Below are positions 9,197 through 19,448 of a DNA stretch of 64,000 bases, one piece after another (the stretch's first letter is position 1; the number at the start of each line of letters is the position of its first letter). A program made the position numbers and the translations under genes. This DNA comes from Rhodobacteraceae bacterium Alg238-R152. Lineage in GTDB: Bacteria > Pseudomonadota > Alphaproteobacteria > Rhodobacterales > Rhodobacteraceae. Below the pieces are notes generated by a model, which did not search any database, was not told where the DNA came from, and was given only the letters and a program-made list of their open reading frames with translations. Location: positions 1-64,000 of the forward strand of contig UNRJ01000004.1 of NCBI GenBank assembly GCA_900537125.1, written 5' to 3'.

Positions 9197-10966
9197 ATGC
9201 GAACTTGGATACGCCACCGGGCCACGATTCTGCTCCTCTTTTTCCTTATGCTGCTCGCCGTGGCCAGCGGTGTATGGCGCTATGGCTATGGGCAAGCGCT
9301 CGATCAACTGGCCCGCCGCGGTGAAGCCGACCTTGCCCTTGGCGCCGACCGCCTCACTGCACAATTGCAGCGGTATCAAGAGCTTGCGGTCCTAATGGCC
9401 GAGCATCCCACCCTCTTAGACCTCAGCAACAACCGCAAAGATGCTCAACCCAGCGCCGACTTACTCTTAGAAGTGGCCGACAAGACCGCAGCGTTGGACC
9501 TCATCTATGCCAGCGCGGACGGAACTATCCTCGCAACAGCGCAAGAAGACGCCGTTCCGTCGCAAAACCTCACTGGGGCGCCCTATTTCAGCCGCGCCTT
9601 ACACGGCGCTATTGGCACCCACCACGCGGTAGATGACCGCTTCAACCAGCGGGCTTTTTACTTCTCCGCTCCCAGCTTTGGCCCCGACGGCAAGGTTGCC
9701 GCCGTCCTGACTGTGGTTGTGGACATGCAGGACGTTGAGGGCAACTGGCGCGGCGACGGCCCGGCTGTCTATTTTGTTGACGACGCCAAAGACGTTTTTA
9801 TCACCAACCGTTCCGAACTCCTCTTTTGGCATCGCCCAGCTGGAAGCACGGGCTTAGTGCCACCAAACGACATCCCTGCACCCTCATTTTCCAGCCACAT
9901 GAGTGCAGGTTACGAGATTTGGAAAATGGATTGGGGACCGTATATCCCAATGCGTGGTCTGCACATCGTGCAAGACCTGCCCATCATCGACCTCACAGCC
10001 GAAGCCATCGTAGATGTCAGCTTTGCCCGCCGCATCGCGGGCCTCCAAGCCGGTGCCATTGCCGCAGTGGTCATGGTCTTTGGGCTGATCCTGCTGCAGG
10101 TGTTGGAACGACGTCGTGTATTGGCCCAGGCCAACGCGGAACTGGAAGCACGCGTCACCACTCGCACAAAAGCCCTCTCAACCACCAACGAAGCATTGCG
10201 CCGTGAGATCACCGAACGCGAGGAAGCCGAGGCCGCTCTCAAAAAAGCTCAAGCCGATCTGGTGCAAGCTGGCAAACTCTCTGCCCTTGGCCAGATGAGT
10301 GCTGGCATCAGCCATGAACTCAACCAGCCTCTGCAAGCCATTCAAACTTTTGCTGACAACGGCACCCGTTTCTTGGAGCGCGACAACACCGAGAAAGCCG
10401 GTGAAAACCTCACCCGCATCTCACAAATGGCCACTCGTATGGCCCGCATCATCAAAAACCTGCGCGCTTTTGCCCGCAACGAAAACGAACCCATGGGGCG
10501 TGTGGATCTTGTTGCGGTGATTTCACAGGCTGTCGAACTCACCGAACTGCGCCTCAACCAGGACAACATCAACCTCAGCTGGGCCGCACATTCCTACAAC
10601 TTTCCGATCTACGCCCTGGGAGGCGAGGTCCGCCTCGCGCAAGTGTTTGTGAACCTAATCAACAACGCGGCTGACGCCATGTCCGACAGTGACGAACGTC
10701 AGATCGACATCTCCATTGTCACCGCCCCGCGTCTCTGTGTGAACATCCGCGACACCGGCCCCGGCATTGATGCACCGGACAAGATCTTTGATCCGTTCTA
10801 CACCACCAAAGAAGTTGGCAGCTCCGAGGGCATGGGCCTTGGCCTTTCCATCAGCTATGGCTTGGTGCAAAGCTTTGGTGGCAAAATTCGCGGCGCAAAC
10901 CTGCCCTCGGGTGGCGCCCTGTTCACTGTCGAGCTGGACCAATGGCAAGAGGAGAGCCCCAAATGA
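9197..10966 (+). CDS. dctB: C4-dicarboxylate-type sensor histidine kinase DctB
   Basis: Inner-membrane sensor of 589 residues: TM1 about 10-28, a periplasmic double-Cache (PDC-like) sensing region about 40-275, TM2 about 283-302, a coiled-coil linker about 305-355, then HisKA with H373 in SAGISHELNQPLQAIQTF, the N-box near N486-N490, DTGPGI 519-524 and GMGLGL 545-550. This is the DctB arrangement that detects C4-dicarboxylates in the periplasm. It overlaps the next gene by 4 nt (ATGA), so the two are translationally coupled. No dctPQM transporter genes lie nearby, so the regulated target is not obvious; the linked MFS gene is one candidate. Confidence 0.85.
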   Translation: MRTWIRHRATILLLFFLMLLAVASGVWRYGYGQALDQLARRGEADLALGADRLTAQLQRYQELAVLMAEHPTLLDLSNNRKDAQPSADLLLEVADKTAALDLIYASADGTILATAQEDAVPSQNLTGAPYFSRALHGAIGTHHAVDDRFNQRAFYFSAPSFGPDGKVAAVLTVVVDMQDVEGNWRGDGPAVYFVDDAKDVFITNRSELLFWHRPAGSTGLVPPNDIPAPSFSSHMSAGYEIWKMDWGPYIPMRGLHIVQDLPIIDLTAEAIVDVSFARRIAGLQAGAIAAVVMVFGLILLQVLERRRVLAQANAELEARVTTRTKALSTTNEALRREITEREEAEAALKKAQADLVQAGKLSALGQMSAGISHELNQPLQAIQTFADNGTRFLERDNTEKAGENLTRISQMATRMARIIKNLRAFARNENEPMGRVDLVAVISQAVELTELRLNQDNINLSWAAHSYNFPIYALGGEVRLAQVFVNLINNAADAMSDSDERQIDISIVTAPRLCVNIRDTGPGIDAPDKIFDPFYTTKEVGSSEGMGLGLSISYGLVQSFGGKIRGANLPSGGALFTVELDQWQEESPK

Positions 10967-12189
10967 CGGCTCCTGTTTTGGTGGTTGATGACGACCCCAT
11001 CGTGCGCGAAGCTCTGACTCAGACGCTGGAGCTCGAAGAGTTTCCGGTGATCTCCGCAGGCTCTTTTGTGGAGGCCAAAGACCACATCACTGCGACCTTT
11101 GCCGGTGTGATCCTCTCAGACATGCGCATGCCCGGTCGCGACGGGTTTCACCTGCTGCAATTCACCCGCGACACCGACGCGGAACTGCCGGTGATCCTGC
11201 TGACTGGCGAAGGTGACATTCCCATGGCCGTGCGCGCCATGACACAGGGGGCTTTTGGTTTTTTGGAAAAACCCTGTGCACCGGCTGAGCTCATTGCTGT
11301 GATCGAACGCGCCCAAAAAGCCCGCGCCATGGCGTTGGAAAACCGCCACCTTAAGGCACAGCTGGAAACCGGCGACGCCGCCGCCCGCATCATCTACGGC
11401 ACCTCGCCACAAGCCGAAACCCTGCGCCACCGCGCCCGCTCCGTGGCGCGCATCAACGCCGAAGTGTTGATTTCCGGCCCGCCCGGTGCAGGCATTTCCA
11501 AGGTCGCCGAGGTCATCCACCTCTGCGGCGCCCACCCCGAAGGCCCCTTTGCCAAACACACCGCCGCAGGCATGGATCCCACCGGCTTTGCCGTTGCCGT
11601 CGAGGGCACCCAAGGCGGCACCCTCTTCCTTGACGATGTGCACTCCATGCCAATGCAGACGCAATTTGCCCTGCTCACTTTGCTGGAAACCGGTGAGCAC
11701 CCGCGCCTGATTTTTGGCAGCGCCGCGCCACTGGACGACGCCGTGCAATCCGGCGCCCTGCACGCCGACCTGTTTTATCGCCTCGAAGCGTTGCAAGTCC
11801 GCATCCCGGCGCTGTCTGAGCGCCCCGAAGACATTCCCGTGCTCTTCCGCCACTATGTGTCCCAAGCCGCTGAGCAAGCAGGCGTCGATGCGCCCGACAT
11901 CACTTCCGAAGTGATCTCGTTCCTGATGGCGCAGGACTGGCCCGGCAACGCCCGCGCTTTGATGAGCGCCGCCATGCGCTTCACTTTGGGGCTGCCGGGC
12001 GAGGAAACCCAATCGGCTGGCCTCGGCCTTGCCGACCAAATGGCACAGGTAGAGCGTTCCCTACTTGCCGAAGCATTGCGCAAACACCAAGGTCGAGCGG
12101 CAGCCGCCGCCGAAACGCTCAAGCTGCCCCGCAAAACCATGTATGACAAACTCGCCAAATACGGCCTCAAGCCCGAAAGCTTCCGATGA
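10963..12189 (+). CDS. dctD: DctD-like response regulator with degenerate AAA+ domain
   Basis: 408 residues: receiver domain 1-120 with phospho-Asp D53 and conserved K103, an NtrC-family central domain about 143-340, and a C-terminal Fis-type helix-turn-helix about 360-405. The central domain is not a working sigma-54 activator by motif: Walker A reads GPPGAGIS (172-179), with Ile in place of the essential Lys, and the segment between Walker A and the Walker B-like TLFLDD (220-225) is about 19 residues shorter than in NtrC, just where the GAFTGA sigma-54 contact loop should be. The ATG at 10963 is preferred over an upstream GTG because of its AAGAGGAG site and the receiver boundary. It overlaps dctB and the MFS gene by 4 nt each. 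It probably acts through sigma-70 or as a repressor. Confidence 0.85.
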   Translation: MTAPVLVVDDDPIVREALTQTLELEEFPVISAGSFVEAKDHITATFAGVILSDMRMPGRDGFHLLQFTRDTDAELPVILLTGEGDIPMAVRAMTQGAFGFLEKPCAPAELIAVIERAQKARAMALENRHLKAQLETGDAAARIIYGTSPQAETLRHRARSVARINAEVLISGPPGAGISKVAEVIHLCGAHPEGPFAKHTAAGMDPTGFAVAVEGTQGGTLFLDDVHSMPMQTQFALLTLLETGEHPRLIFGSAAPLDDAVQSGALHADLFYRLEALQVRIPALSERPEDIPVLFRHYVSQAAEQAGVDAPDITSEVISFLMAQDWPGNARALMSAAMRFTLGLPGEETQSAGLGLADQMAQVERSLLAEALRKHQGRAAAAAETLKLPRKTMYDKLAKYGLKPESFR

Positions 12190-13364
12190 CCGCAACCGAC
12201 GCCCCGTTGCATTCCCCGGCGCCAGAGCACCTCACCCGCCGCGCCGGGTGGCTGGCCATTGCCGCCATGTTTGCCATCAACGGATCAATCTTTGGTCTCT
12301 GGGCCAGCCGCATCCCCGCGTTCAAAGCCACACATGACCTCAACCATGCCGAACTTGGCGGGTTGCTGCTCCTGCTCGCCGCTGGCGCGATCTGTGCCTT
12401 TCCGCTGGCGGGCCGTCTCGCAGACCACTTTGGCGCGGCCCGCGTGACCAAGACATTTGTCTTCGCCAATTTGTTTTTTGTGTTAGCGCTCGCACTCACG
12501 CCCAACGTCTGGCTGCTTGGCGCAGTCCTTTTCCTGTTTGGCGCAGCCCACGGCGGCATGGATGTGACAATGAACGCTTGGGGCGCAGAGGTTGAACGCT
12601 GGGCCAGACGCCCGCAAATGTCATCTTACCACGCGATGTGGAGCCTTGGCGCAGGCATCGGCGCCGCCTCCGGCTTTGCCGCCATCAGCCTCAACGCCGC
12701 GCCCCTAACGCACTATGTCATCGTCGGTATCCCCTTGACCGCGCTGCTGTTCTGGCTTGGCAACATCCAATGGACCTCGCCGATCAACCGCGACAGCAAA
12801 GCGCCGATCTTCTCAATCCCAACAGGCCAGCTGGCGTTGGTGGGTCTGCTTTCGCTTGGCGCTTCCATGGGCGAAGGCGCCATGGCCGATTGGAGCGCGG
12901 TCTATCTTGTGGACATTGGCGGTGCGCCAGAAAACTGGGCGGCCATGGGCTACGCAATCTTCTCCGTGACCATGGTGATCATGCGCCTCTTGGGCGACTG
13001 GATCACCCACCACGCCTCGCCTCACTTGGCCGCCCGCGGCAGTGGTCTTGTCGCCGCGACCGGCGCAGCCCTCACCGTACTGTACCCGGTGCCGCCTGTG
13101 ATGCTGGTGGGGTTTGTGATGATGGGCGTCGGCTACGCCCTGATCTTCCCGCTGGCCTTCAGCCGCGCCGCCAACGACCCGCATGAAAGCCCCGGTAAAG
13201 CCCTCGCCGGCACAGCCACCTTTGGCTATGGGGGCATGCTTCTGGGTCCGCCACTGATTGGCTTTATCGCCAACGCCACGTCGTTGCGCGTGTCCTTTGG
13301 TGTACTGGCTGTGCTGGCATTGATGATTGCGCTGCTGAGTGGGGCGTTGAAGCGGGAGGAATAG
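12186..13364 (+). CDS. MFS transporter (YbjJ-like)
   Basis: 392 residues with about 12 hydrophobic helices and the cytoplasmic loop 2-3 motif in the form GRLADHFGAARVTK. The overall pattern (early GLWASRIPAFK, central GAAHGGMDVTMN) resembles the E. coli YbjJ-type subgroup, whose substrates are poorly known. Its start overlaps the dctD stop (ATGA), making this the third gene of the dctBD operon and a possible functional target or signal transporter for that two-component system. Confidence 0.85.
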   Translation: MTATDAPLHSPAPEHLTRRAGWLAIAAMFAINGSIFGLWASRIPAFKATHDLNHAELGGLLLLLAAGAICAFPLAGRLADHFGAARVTKTFVFANLFFVLALALTPNVWLLGAVLFLFGAAHGGMDVTMNAWGAEVERWARRPQMSSYHAMWSLGAGIGAASGFAAISLNAAPLTHYVIVGIPLTALLFWLGNIQWTSPINRDSKAPIFSIPTGQLALVGLLSLGASMGEGAMADWSAVYLVDIGGAPENWAAMGYAIFSVTMVIMRLLGDWITHHASPHLAARGSGLVAATGAALTVLYPVPPVMLVGFVMMGVGYALIFPLAFSRAANDPHESPGKALAGTATFGYGGMLLGPPLIGFIANATSLRVSFGVLAVLALMIALLSGALKREE

Positions 13365-13389
13365 CTGTTCCGCCTTTCAGCTTGTAAAA

Positions 13390-13416
13390 GGGGCCTGCAA
13401 ATCAGGCCCCAAGAGA
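13390..13416. terminator. Bidirectional stem-loop between the MFS gene and the lyase gene
   Basis: GGGGCCTG (13390-13397) and CAGGCCCC (13403-13410) form a perfect 8-bp stem with a 5-nt loop. On the minus strand it is followed by TTTT; on the plus strand by AAGAGAGTTTT. It lies between two convergent stop codons. Confidence 0.7.
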
Positions 13417-13430
13417 GTTTTCCAATCTGA

Positions 13431-15165
<1,735 letters not shown>

Positions 15166-15855
15166 ATGGCCACAGCACCTGCACTTCAAGGACACCAACA
15201 CGTGATAGGTTCTCAATTCTACATCCCCCGTTTTAACCTTTCAGACGCCAGATGTGTGCAGTACCGCCTGCATCCAACGCTCAACGTCAAAGACTTCGAA
15301 TTTTGCAACAGCTGGGACCCCTACGATAAGTTCACCCAAAGAGAACTGGAAAGCCAAATTCCGCTCCCACAGGGATGGGATGCGCATGTCTCGAACTTCC
15401 ACGCATTGTTGCACTATGATTATGAGGAGCTGCCGGATTTTGTGGGAGAGTTTTCGCTATCTCTCTCGACCAAACCGGTTTTAGTGTCCAGCCGTGTGCG
15501 CAGGGTTATTGAAGATCTGGCTCCCGGTGCTTGTGAGTATGTTCAAGCGCCCAAGGTCCACAACCTGCGACTAAACATACCCATGGATGCGTCTGACCAT
15601 GTTGGAGTCAATGTCCTGCGCCAGATCGACAGCTGGGACAGAACGCAGGACACAATGCGACACCAAACCAGAAGCGACGGCACACAATACTATTCGCTCT
15701 ATAAAGAAATCGGCAGCGCCAAAGCCATTCCTGATGACGCCCATTTGTGGCGAGACAGCTTCACCAATCATGTGCTGTGCTCAGAGCTGTTCAAAACGCG
15801 GCTAGAAGAGATGGGCGCGACTGCAATTGATTTCAAAGCCATCGAAATGGCCTAG
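15166..15855 (+). CDS. Imm11/DUF1629-family protein (orphan immunity-like)
   Basis: 229 residues. The signature is SSRVRRVIEDLAPGACEYVQ (about 109-128) followed by a VNVLRQIDSWDRTQD-type segment, as in proteins of the Imm11 (DUF1629) family, which neutralise polymorphic toxins in contact-dependent or type VI systems. No toxin gene, Rhs repeat or secretion gene is adjacent, so a role in immunity is inference. The ATG at 15166 has no ribosome binding site; a GTG at 15202 has AAGGA 9 nt upstream and would give a 217-residue protein beginning IGSQFYIPRF, so that start is a real alternative. Base composition is noticeably less GC-rich than in the neighbours, which could reflect transfer. Confidence 0.7.
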   Translation: MATAPALQGHQHVIGSQFYIPRFNLSDARCVQYRLHPTLNVKDFEFCNSWDPYDKFTQRELESQIPLPQGWDAHVSNFHALLHYDYEELPDFVGEFSLSLSTKPVLVSSRVRRVIEDLAPGACEYVQAPKVHNLRLNIPMDASDHVGVNVLRQIDSWDRTQDTMRHQTRSDGTQYYSLYKEIGSAKAIPDDAHLWRDSFTNHVLCSELFKTRLEEMGATAIDFKAIEMA

Positions 15856-15949
15856 ATACAGGAGCGGGATAGGCGCCCGCTTCCATGGCAAAACCCGCGA
15901 CTTTGTCACGACTCGGCGCAGCCCCGTTAACCTCTCCCCACCAAAAACC

Positions 15950-15993
15950 GCACTTCCGCGAAACAGTCGCGATACCGACAGAATACCGACGTG
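15950..15993 (-). repeat. 44-bp dispersed repeat, copy C
   Basis: On the minus strand it runs from CACGTCGGTA to CGCGGAAGTGC, the same length and without gaps against copies A (1168) and B (35309). It contains two near-direct copies of GTCGGTAT and, in this copy, a perfect CGCGA/TCGCG dyad around CTGTT. It lies between the convergent ends of the Imm11-like and Lrp genes. Confidence 0.75.
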
Positions 15994-16031
15994 ATTTTTT
16001 GCGGTTTTGTCAAAACGCCAAACCTTAACAA

Positions 16032-16493
16032 TCAGAGCGGTAGCATGCTGGTGGACTTGATTTCTTCCATAGATAACAAGGCGGTAACATTGTGCACCTT
16101 CACCTCTGAAATTAGAGCTTGATAAAAGGTGTCATAGGCGCGCGCGTTCTGTACCTGAACTTTCAGAATATAGTCTATGTCCCCCGCCAGCCGGTGCGCT
16201 TCCAAAACCTCAGGGCGTTCCCGCAGGGCTTTCAGGAACTTCTGCTGCCAGTCCGCCTCATGCTCGCTGGTGCGGATCAAAACAAAGAAACAGGCCTCAA
16301 AACCAAGCGCTTCCGCATCAAGCAGCACGGTCTGCTGCCGGATCACGCCAGCCTCTTTGAGCTTGCGAATGCGATTCCACACCGGCGTCTTGGAAGAGCC
16401 CACACGTTTGGCAATTTCATCTAAGGATTGCGCCGCATCGCGTTGCAACTCCCCGAGAATTTTCTTATCCATATCATCGATACGCAACGCCAT
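16032..16493 (-). CDS. Lrp/AsnC family transcriptional regulator of the cys operon
   Basis: 153 residues: N-terminal AsnC-type winged HTH (about 1-60, with the MDKKILGELQRDAAQSLDEIA start and recognition helix region GSSKTPVWNRIRKL) and a C-terminal RAM/ligand-binding domain about 65-150. The ATG at 16493 has an AGGGGA site; an upstream in-frame start at 16553 lacks one and adds a non-homologous tail. It is divergent from the DUF2849-cysI-cysH operon, the usual arrangement in Rhodobacteraceae, so it most likely senses cysteine or a sulfur metabolite and controls that operon. A dyad in the intergenic region is a candidate site. Confidence 0.88.
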   Translation of the reverse strand: MALRIDDMDKKILGELQRDAAQSLDEIAKRVGSSKTPVWNRIRKLKEAGVIRQQTVLLDAEALGFEACFFVLIRTSEHEADWQQKFLKALRERPEVLEAHRLAGDIDYILKVQVQNARAYDTFYQALISEVKVHNVTALLSMEEIKSTSMLPL

Positions 16494-16563
16494 CCCATTT
16501 CCCCTGCCCTTTGTGGAACATCGGCGTATTTCCCCAAACACACCAGAACACATGTTTCTATTT

Positions 16564-16607
16564 CCGCCAGCATCTGGCGGTTAAGGGGAACAATTTCCTA
16601 TATTGTT
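16564..16607. promoter_or_regulatory. Candidate Lrp-type operator region
   Basis: In the 141-nt divergent region there is a dyad AACAAT-N7-ATTGTT (16589-16607), 27 nt upstream of the DUF2849 start, and a 7-bp perfect inverted repeat CCGCCAG/CTGGCGG with a 3-nt loop (16564-16580). An A/T-rich dyad of this spacing is of the kind Lrp/AsnC dimers bind. The assignment is inferred from position and symmetry. Confidence 0.42.
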
Positions 16608-16634
16608 TCTGAAGTCAAACCCCGGGAGAGCCTT

Positions 16635-16958
16635 ATGCCACGCGCATTCACACCCAAAGTCATCACCGCCAACGCCCTGATCGAAGGCGACGTGATTTAT
16701 TTCACCAAAGACGACACTTGGACCCGTGATTTGGCCTGCGCCGAGTATCTCACGGATGAAGCCCACGCACAGGTACGTTTGCTGGACGCAGAACAGCAGG
16801 TTGATCTGGTGGTTGGCGCTTATCTGGCGGACACCACTGAAGGCGAAAATGGCCTGGAGCCAACCCACTTTCGGGAGGAATTCCGTCGCACCGGGCCGTC
16901 GAACTATTTCCACGGCAAACAAGCAGACAGCAAGCAACAGGATGGTCAGGCCGCCTGA
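16635..16958 (+). CDS. DUF2849 protein, first gene of the sulfite reduction operon
   Basis: 107-residue cytoplasmic protein of the DUF2849 family, found in alphaproteobacteria immediately upstream of cysI. No transmembrane segment, cysteine cluster or catalytic motif is visible; the middle (about 40-70) is acidic and carries DxxxQVDLVVGAYL. The ATG at 16635 follows a GGGAGAG site; the longer open frame from 16428 would run through the regulator's promoter. 35 nt separate it from cysI. It probably assists sulfite reductase assembly or electron supply, but this is inferred from gene order only. Confidence 0.85.
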   Translation: MPRAFTPKVITANALIEGDVIYFTKDDTWTRDLACAEYLTDEAHAQVRLLDAEQQVDLVVGAYLADTTEGENGLEPTHFREEFRRTGPSNYFHGKQADSKQQDGQAA

Positions 16959-16993
16959 TCGGCCTCTCCTGCAGCAAACAAAAGGGTCCACCC

Positions 16994-18661
16994 ATGTATC
17001 ACTACAATGACTTTGACAAAGCCTTCTTGGCAGAGCGCAATCGTCAGTTCCGTGCACAGGTAGAACGCCGCGTCGCTGGCAACCTGACCGAAGAAGAATT
17101 CCGCCCTCTGCGGCTGATGAACGGACTGTATCTGCAGCTGCACGCCTACATGCTGCGCGTGGCCATTCCATACGGCTCCTTGAGCTCCGCGCAGATGGAC
17201 ACCCTCGCGCTGCTGGCGGAGAAATGGGACAAAGGCTACGGCCATTTCACCACACGTCAGAACATCCAGTACAACTGGCCCAAACTGACCGATGTGCCGG
17301 ATATGCTCGACGCATTGGGCAAGGTTGGCATGCACGCCATCCAGACCTCTGGCAACACCATCCGTAACGTGACTGCGGACCACTTTGCCGGCGCAGCCGC
17401 CGACGAGCTGGAAGACCCACGCCCGGTGGCTGAATTGATCCGCCAATGGTCCACCGACCATCCGGAATTCCAGTTCATGGGCCGTAAATTCAAGATCGCC
17501 GTGAGCGCAGGTGCCCAAGACCGTGCCGTGCTGAAAGCACACGATCTGGCCGTGCGCATTGTGAAAAACGACGCTGGCGAGATCGGCTACCAAATCCTTG
17601 TTGGCGGGGGCCTTGGCCGTACGCCAATGGTGGGTAAGGTTCTCAATGACTTCCTGCCGCGCGAAGACCTGCTGCCGTATATCGAAAGCACTGTTTCGGT
17701 CTGGAACCAGATTGGCCGCCGCGACAACAAATACAAAGCACGTATCAAGATCACCGTGCATGAAACCGGTCTTGAAGAGTTCCGCGCAAAGGTAGAAGAG
17801 CGCTACGCAACCGTACGCCCAACCTTCTCTGGCGTGGATCAAGATCTGTTTGAGGACATCAAAGCCCACTTTGCACCTCCGGCATTCCGCAACGCACCCA
17901 CTGTCGAGTTTGACAGTGCCTATGACGCCAATCCTCTGTTTCGCAGCTGGGTTGATACCAATCTGACAACGCACCGCGCGCCGGGGTATTCGATTGTTAC
18001 GGTTTCCCTGAAAAAGCACGGCGAAACTCCCGGTGATGCCACGGCAGATCAGATGCGCGCATTGGCTCAGATCGCCCGTGACTATGGCCATGACGAGCTG
18101 CGCATCAGCCACGAGCAAAACGTGATCCTGCCACATGTGCACAAGTCCGATTTGCCGGCGGTCTACGCAGCGTTGCGTGAGGCAGACCTGCATACCGCCA
18201 ACATCGGCCTGATCAGCGACATCATCGCCTGCCCTGGTATGGACTATTGTGCTTTGGCCACCGCCCGTGCGATTCCGGTTGCCCAACAAATTGCAACCCG
18301 TTTTGACGAGCTGAAGCTGGAGCATGACATCGGCCATCTACAGATCAAAATTTCGGGCTGCATTAACGCCTGTGGCCACCACCACGTGGGGCACATCGGC
18401 ATTCTTGGTCTGGATCGCGCAGGCGTGGAAAACTACCAAATCACCCTTGGCGGCGATGCCACTTGGAACGCAGAAATCGGTCAGCGCGCCGGCCCAGGTT
18501 TTGCCTATGATGAGATTGTTCCAGCAATTGAGCGTCTTGTGAATGGCTATTTGGACCTGCGCGAGGGACCGGAAGAAACCTTCCTGGAGGCTTATCGTCG
18601 CCTTGGCCTCGCGCCCTTCAAGGCACATCTCTATCCAGAGACACAGGCCAATGCAGCATAA
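16994..18661 (+). CDS. cysI: Assimilatory sulfite reductase, hemoprotein (CysI-type)
   Basis: 555 residues, nitrite/sulfite reductase family: reduces sulfite to sulfide with six electrons in the cytoplasm. The duplicated ferredoxin-like and haem-binding halves are present, and the four cysteines for the [4Fe-4S]-siroheme centre are C413, C419, C456 and C460 (ACPGMDYC and GCINACGHHH). The substrate-binding basic residues RxxxQ (TTRQNIQYNW, 86-95) are intact. No flavoprotein CysJ subunit is encoded here; ferredoxin, with the nearby ferredoxin-NADP reductase, is the likely electron source. It overlaps cysH by 11 nt. Confidence 0.92.
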   Translation: MYHYNDFDKAFLAERNRQFRAQVERRVAGNLTEEEFRPLRLMNGLYLQLHAYMLRVAIPYGSLSSAQMDTLALLAEKWDKGYGHFTTRQNIQYNWPKLTDVPDMLDALGKVGMHAIQTSGNTIRNVTADHFAGAAADELEDPRPVAELIRQWSTDHPEFQFMGRKFKIAVSAGAQDRAVLKAHDLAVRIVKNDAGEIGYQILVGGGLGRTPMVGKVLNDFLPREDLLPYIESTVSVWNQIGRRDNKYKARIKITVHETGLEEFRAKVEERYATVRPTFSGVDQDLFEDIKAHFAPPAFRNAPTVEFDSAYDANPLFRSWVDTNLTTHRAPGYSIVTVSLKKHGETPGDATADQMRALAQIARDYGHDELRISHEQNVILPHVHKSDLPAVYAALREADLHTANIGLISDIIACPGMDYCALATARAIPVAQQIATRFDELKLEHDIGHLQIKISGCINACGHHHVGHIGILGLDRAGVENYQITLGGDATWNAEIGQRAGPGFAYDEIVPAIERLVNGYLDLREGPEETFLEAYRRLGLAPFKAHLYPETQANAA

Positions 18662-19448
18662 TGGTTTAAGCCCTCTGACCTCCCCTCTAACGTCGGCGAT
18701 TTCGCCCACGTCAGAGCGCAAGGACCCGTTGCAGGCCAAAGTCGACGCGCTGAACGCCCGCTATCGGCATCACTCGGCGACTGCGGTCATGGAGGCCGCG
18801 CTGAAAGACCCGCAGGCTGGAAAACTGGCCTTGGTATCGTCGTTTGGCGCAGAGTCCATTGTGCTTCTGCATATGGCTGCTGTTGTAGATCGCAACATTC
18901 CTGTCATCTTTGTGGACACCGAAATGTTGTTCACAGAGACCCTTGTGTATCAACAAGAGGTTGCGGAGCGTCTGCATCTGGACAACGTCCAAGTCATTCG
19001 CGCAAGCGAGGCCACTTTGGCCGCGGAAGACGCAGAGGGAAACTTGCATCAGTTTGACACAGACGCCTGTTGCTCCCTGCGCAAGACCCGGCCTTTGCAA
19101 AAGGCTCTGCGAGGATATGACGGCTGGATCACGGGAAGAAAACGCTTCCAATCAGGCACGCGCGCGGCTTTGGATTTCTTTGAGGTCGAAGACTTCACAG
19201 GCCGTATCAAAGTGAACCCGCTGGCCCATTGGGCGCCAGAAGACGTGCGGGCTTACATGGAAGAAAACCGCCTGCCCCGCCACCCGCTTGTGGCACAGGG
19301 CTATCCTTCGATTGGCTGTACCCCGTGCACATCCAAGGTGGCTGAAGGTGAAGACCCGCGCTCCGGTCGGTGGCGTGGTCAGGAAAAAGACGAATGTGGC
19401 ATCCATTTTGTGGACGGCAAGATGGTGCGAGCAGGAGAGAAAGTATGA
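18651..19448 (+). CDS. cysH: Adenylylsulfate (APS) reductase, iron-sulfur type CysH
   Basis: 265 residues. Reduces adenylylsulfate to sulfite using thioredoxin. The PP-loop region is SSFGAESIVLLH (63-74). The [4Fe-4S] cysteines CC 140-141 and C223/C226 (CTPC), which mark APS rather than PAPS reductase, are all present, with the catalytic cysteine C249 in ECGIH. The ATG at 18651 lies inside the end of cysI (11-nt overlap); a longer frame from 18543 is only read-through of the cysI region. Coupled by a 4-nt overlap to the DUF934 gene. Confidence 0.92.
   Translation: MQHNGLSPLTSPLTSAISPTSERKDPLQAKVDALNARYRHHSATAVMEAALKDPQAGKLALVSSFGAESIVLLHMAAVVDRNIPVIFVDTEMLFTETLVYQQEVAERLHLDNVQVIRASEATLAAEDAEGNLHQFDTDACCSLRKTRPLQKALRGYDGWITGRKRFQSGTRAALDFFEVEDFTGRIKVNPLAHWAPEDVRAYMEENRLPRHPLVAQGYPSIGCTPCTSKVAEGEDPRSGRWRGQEKDECGIHFVDGKMVRAGEKV

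Noticed and set aside
16946-18337. A 463-codon minus-strand ORF
   Set aside because: Antisense to cysI, which carries complete siroheme/4Fe-4S motifs; no family resemblance in the antisense product.
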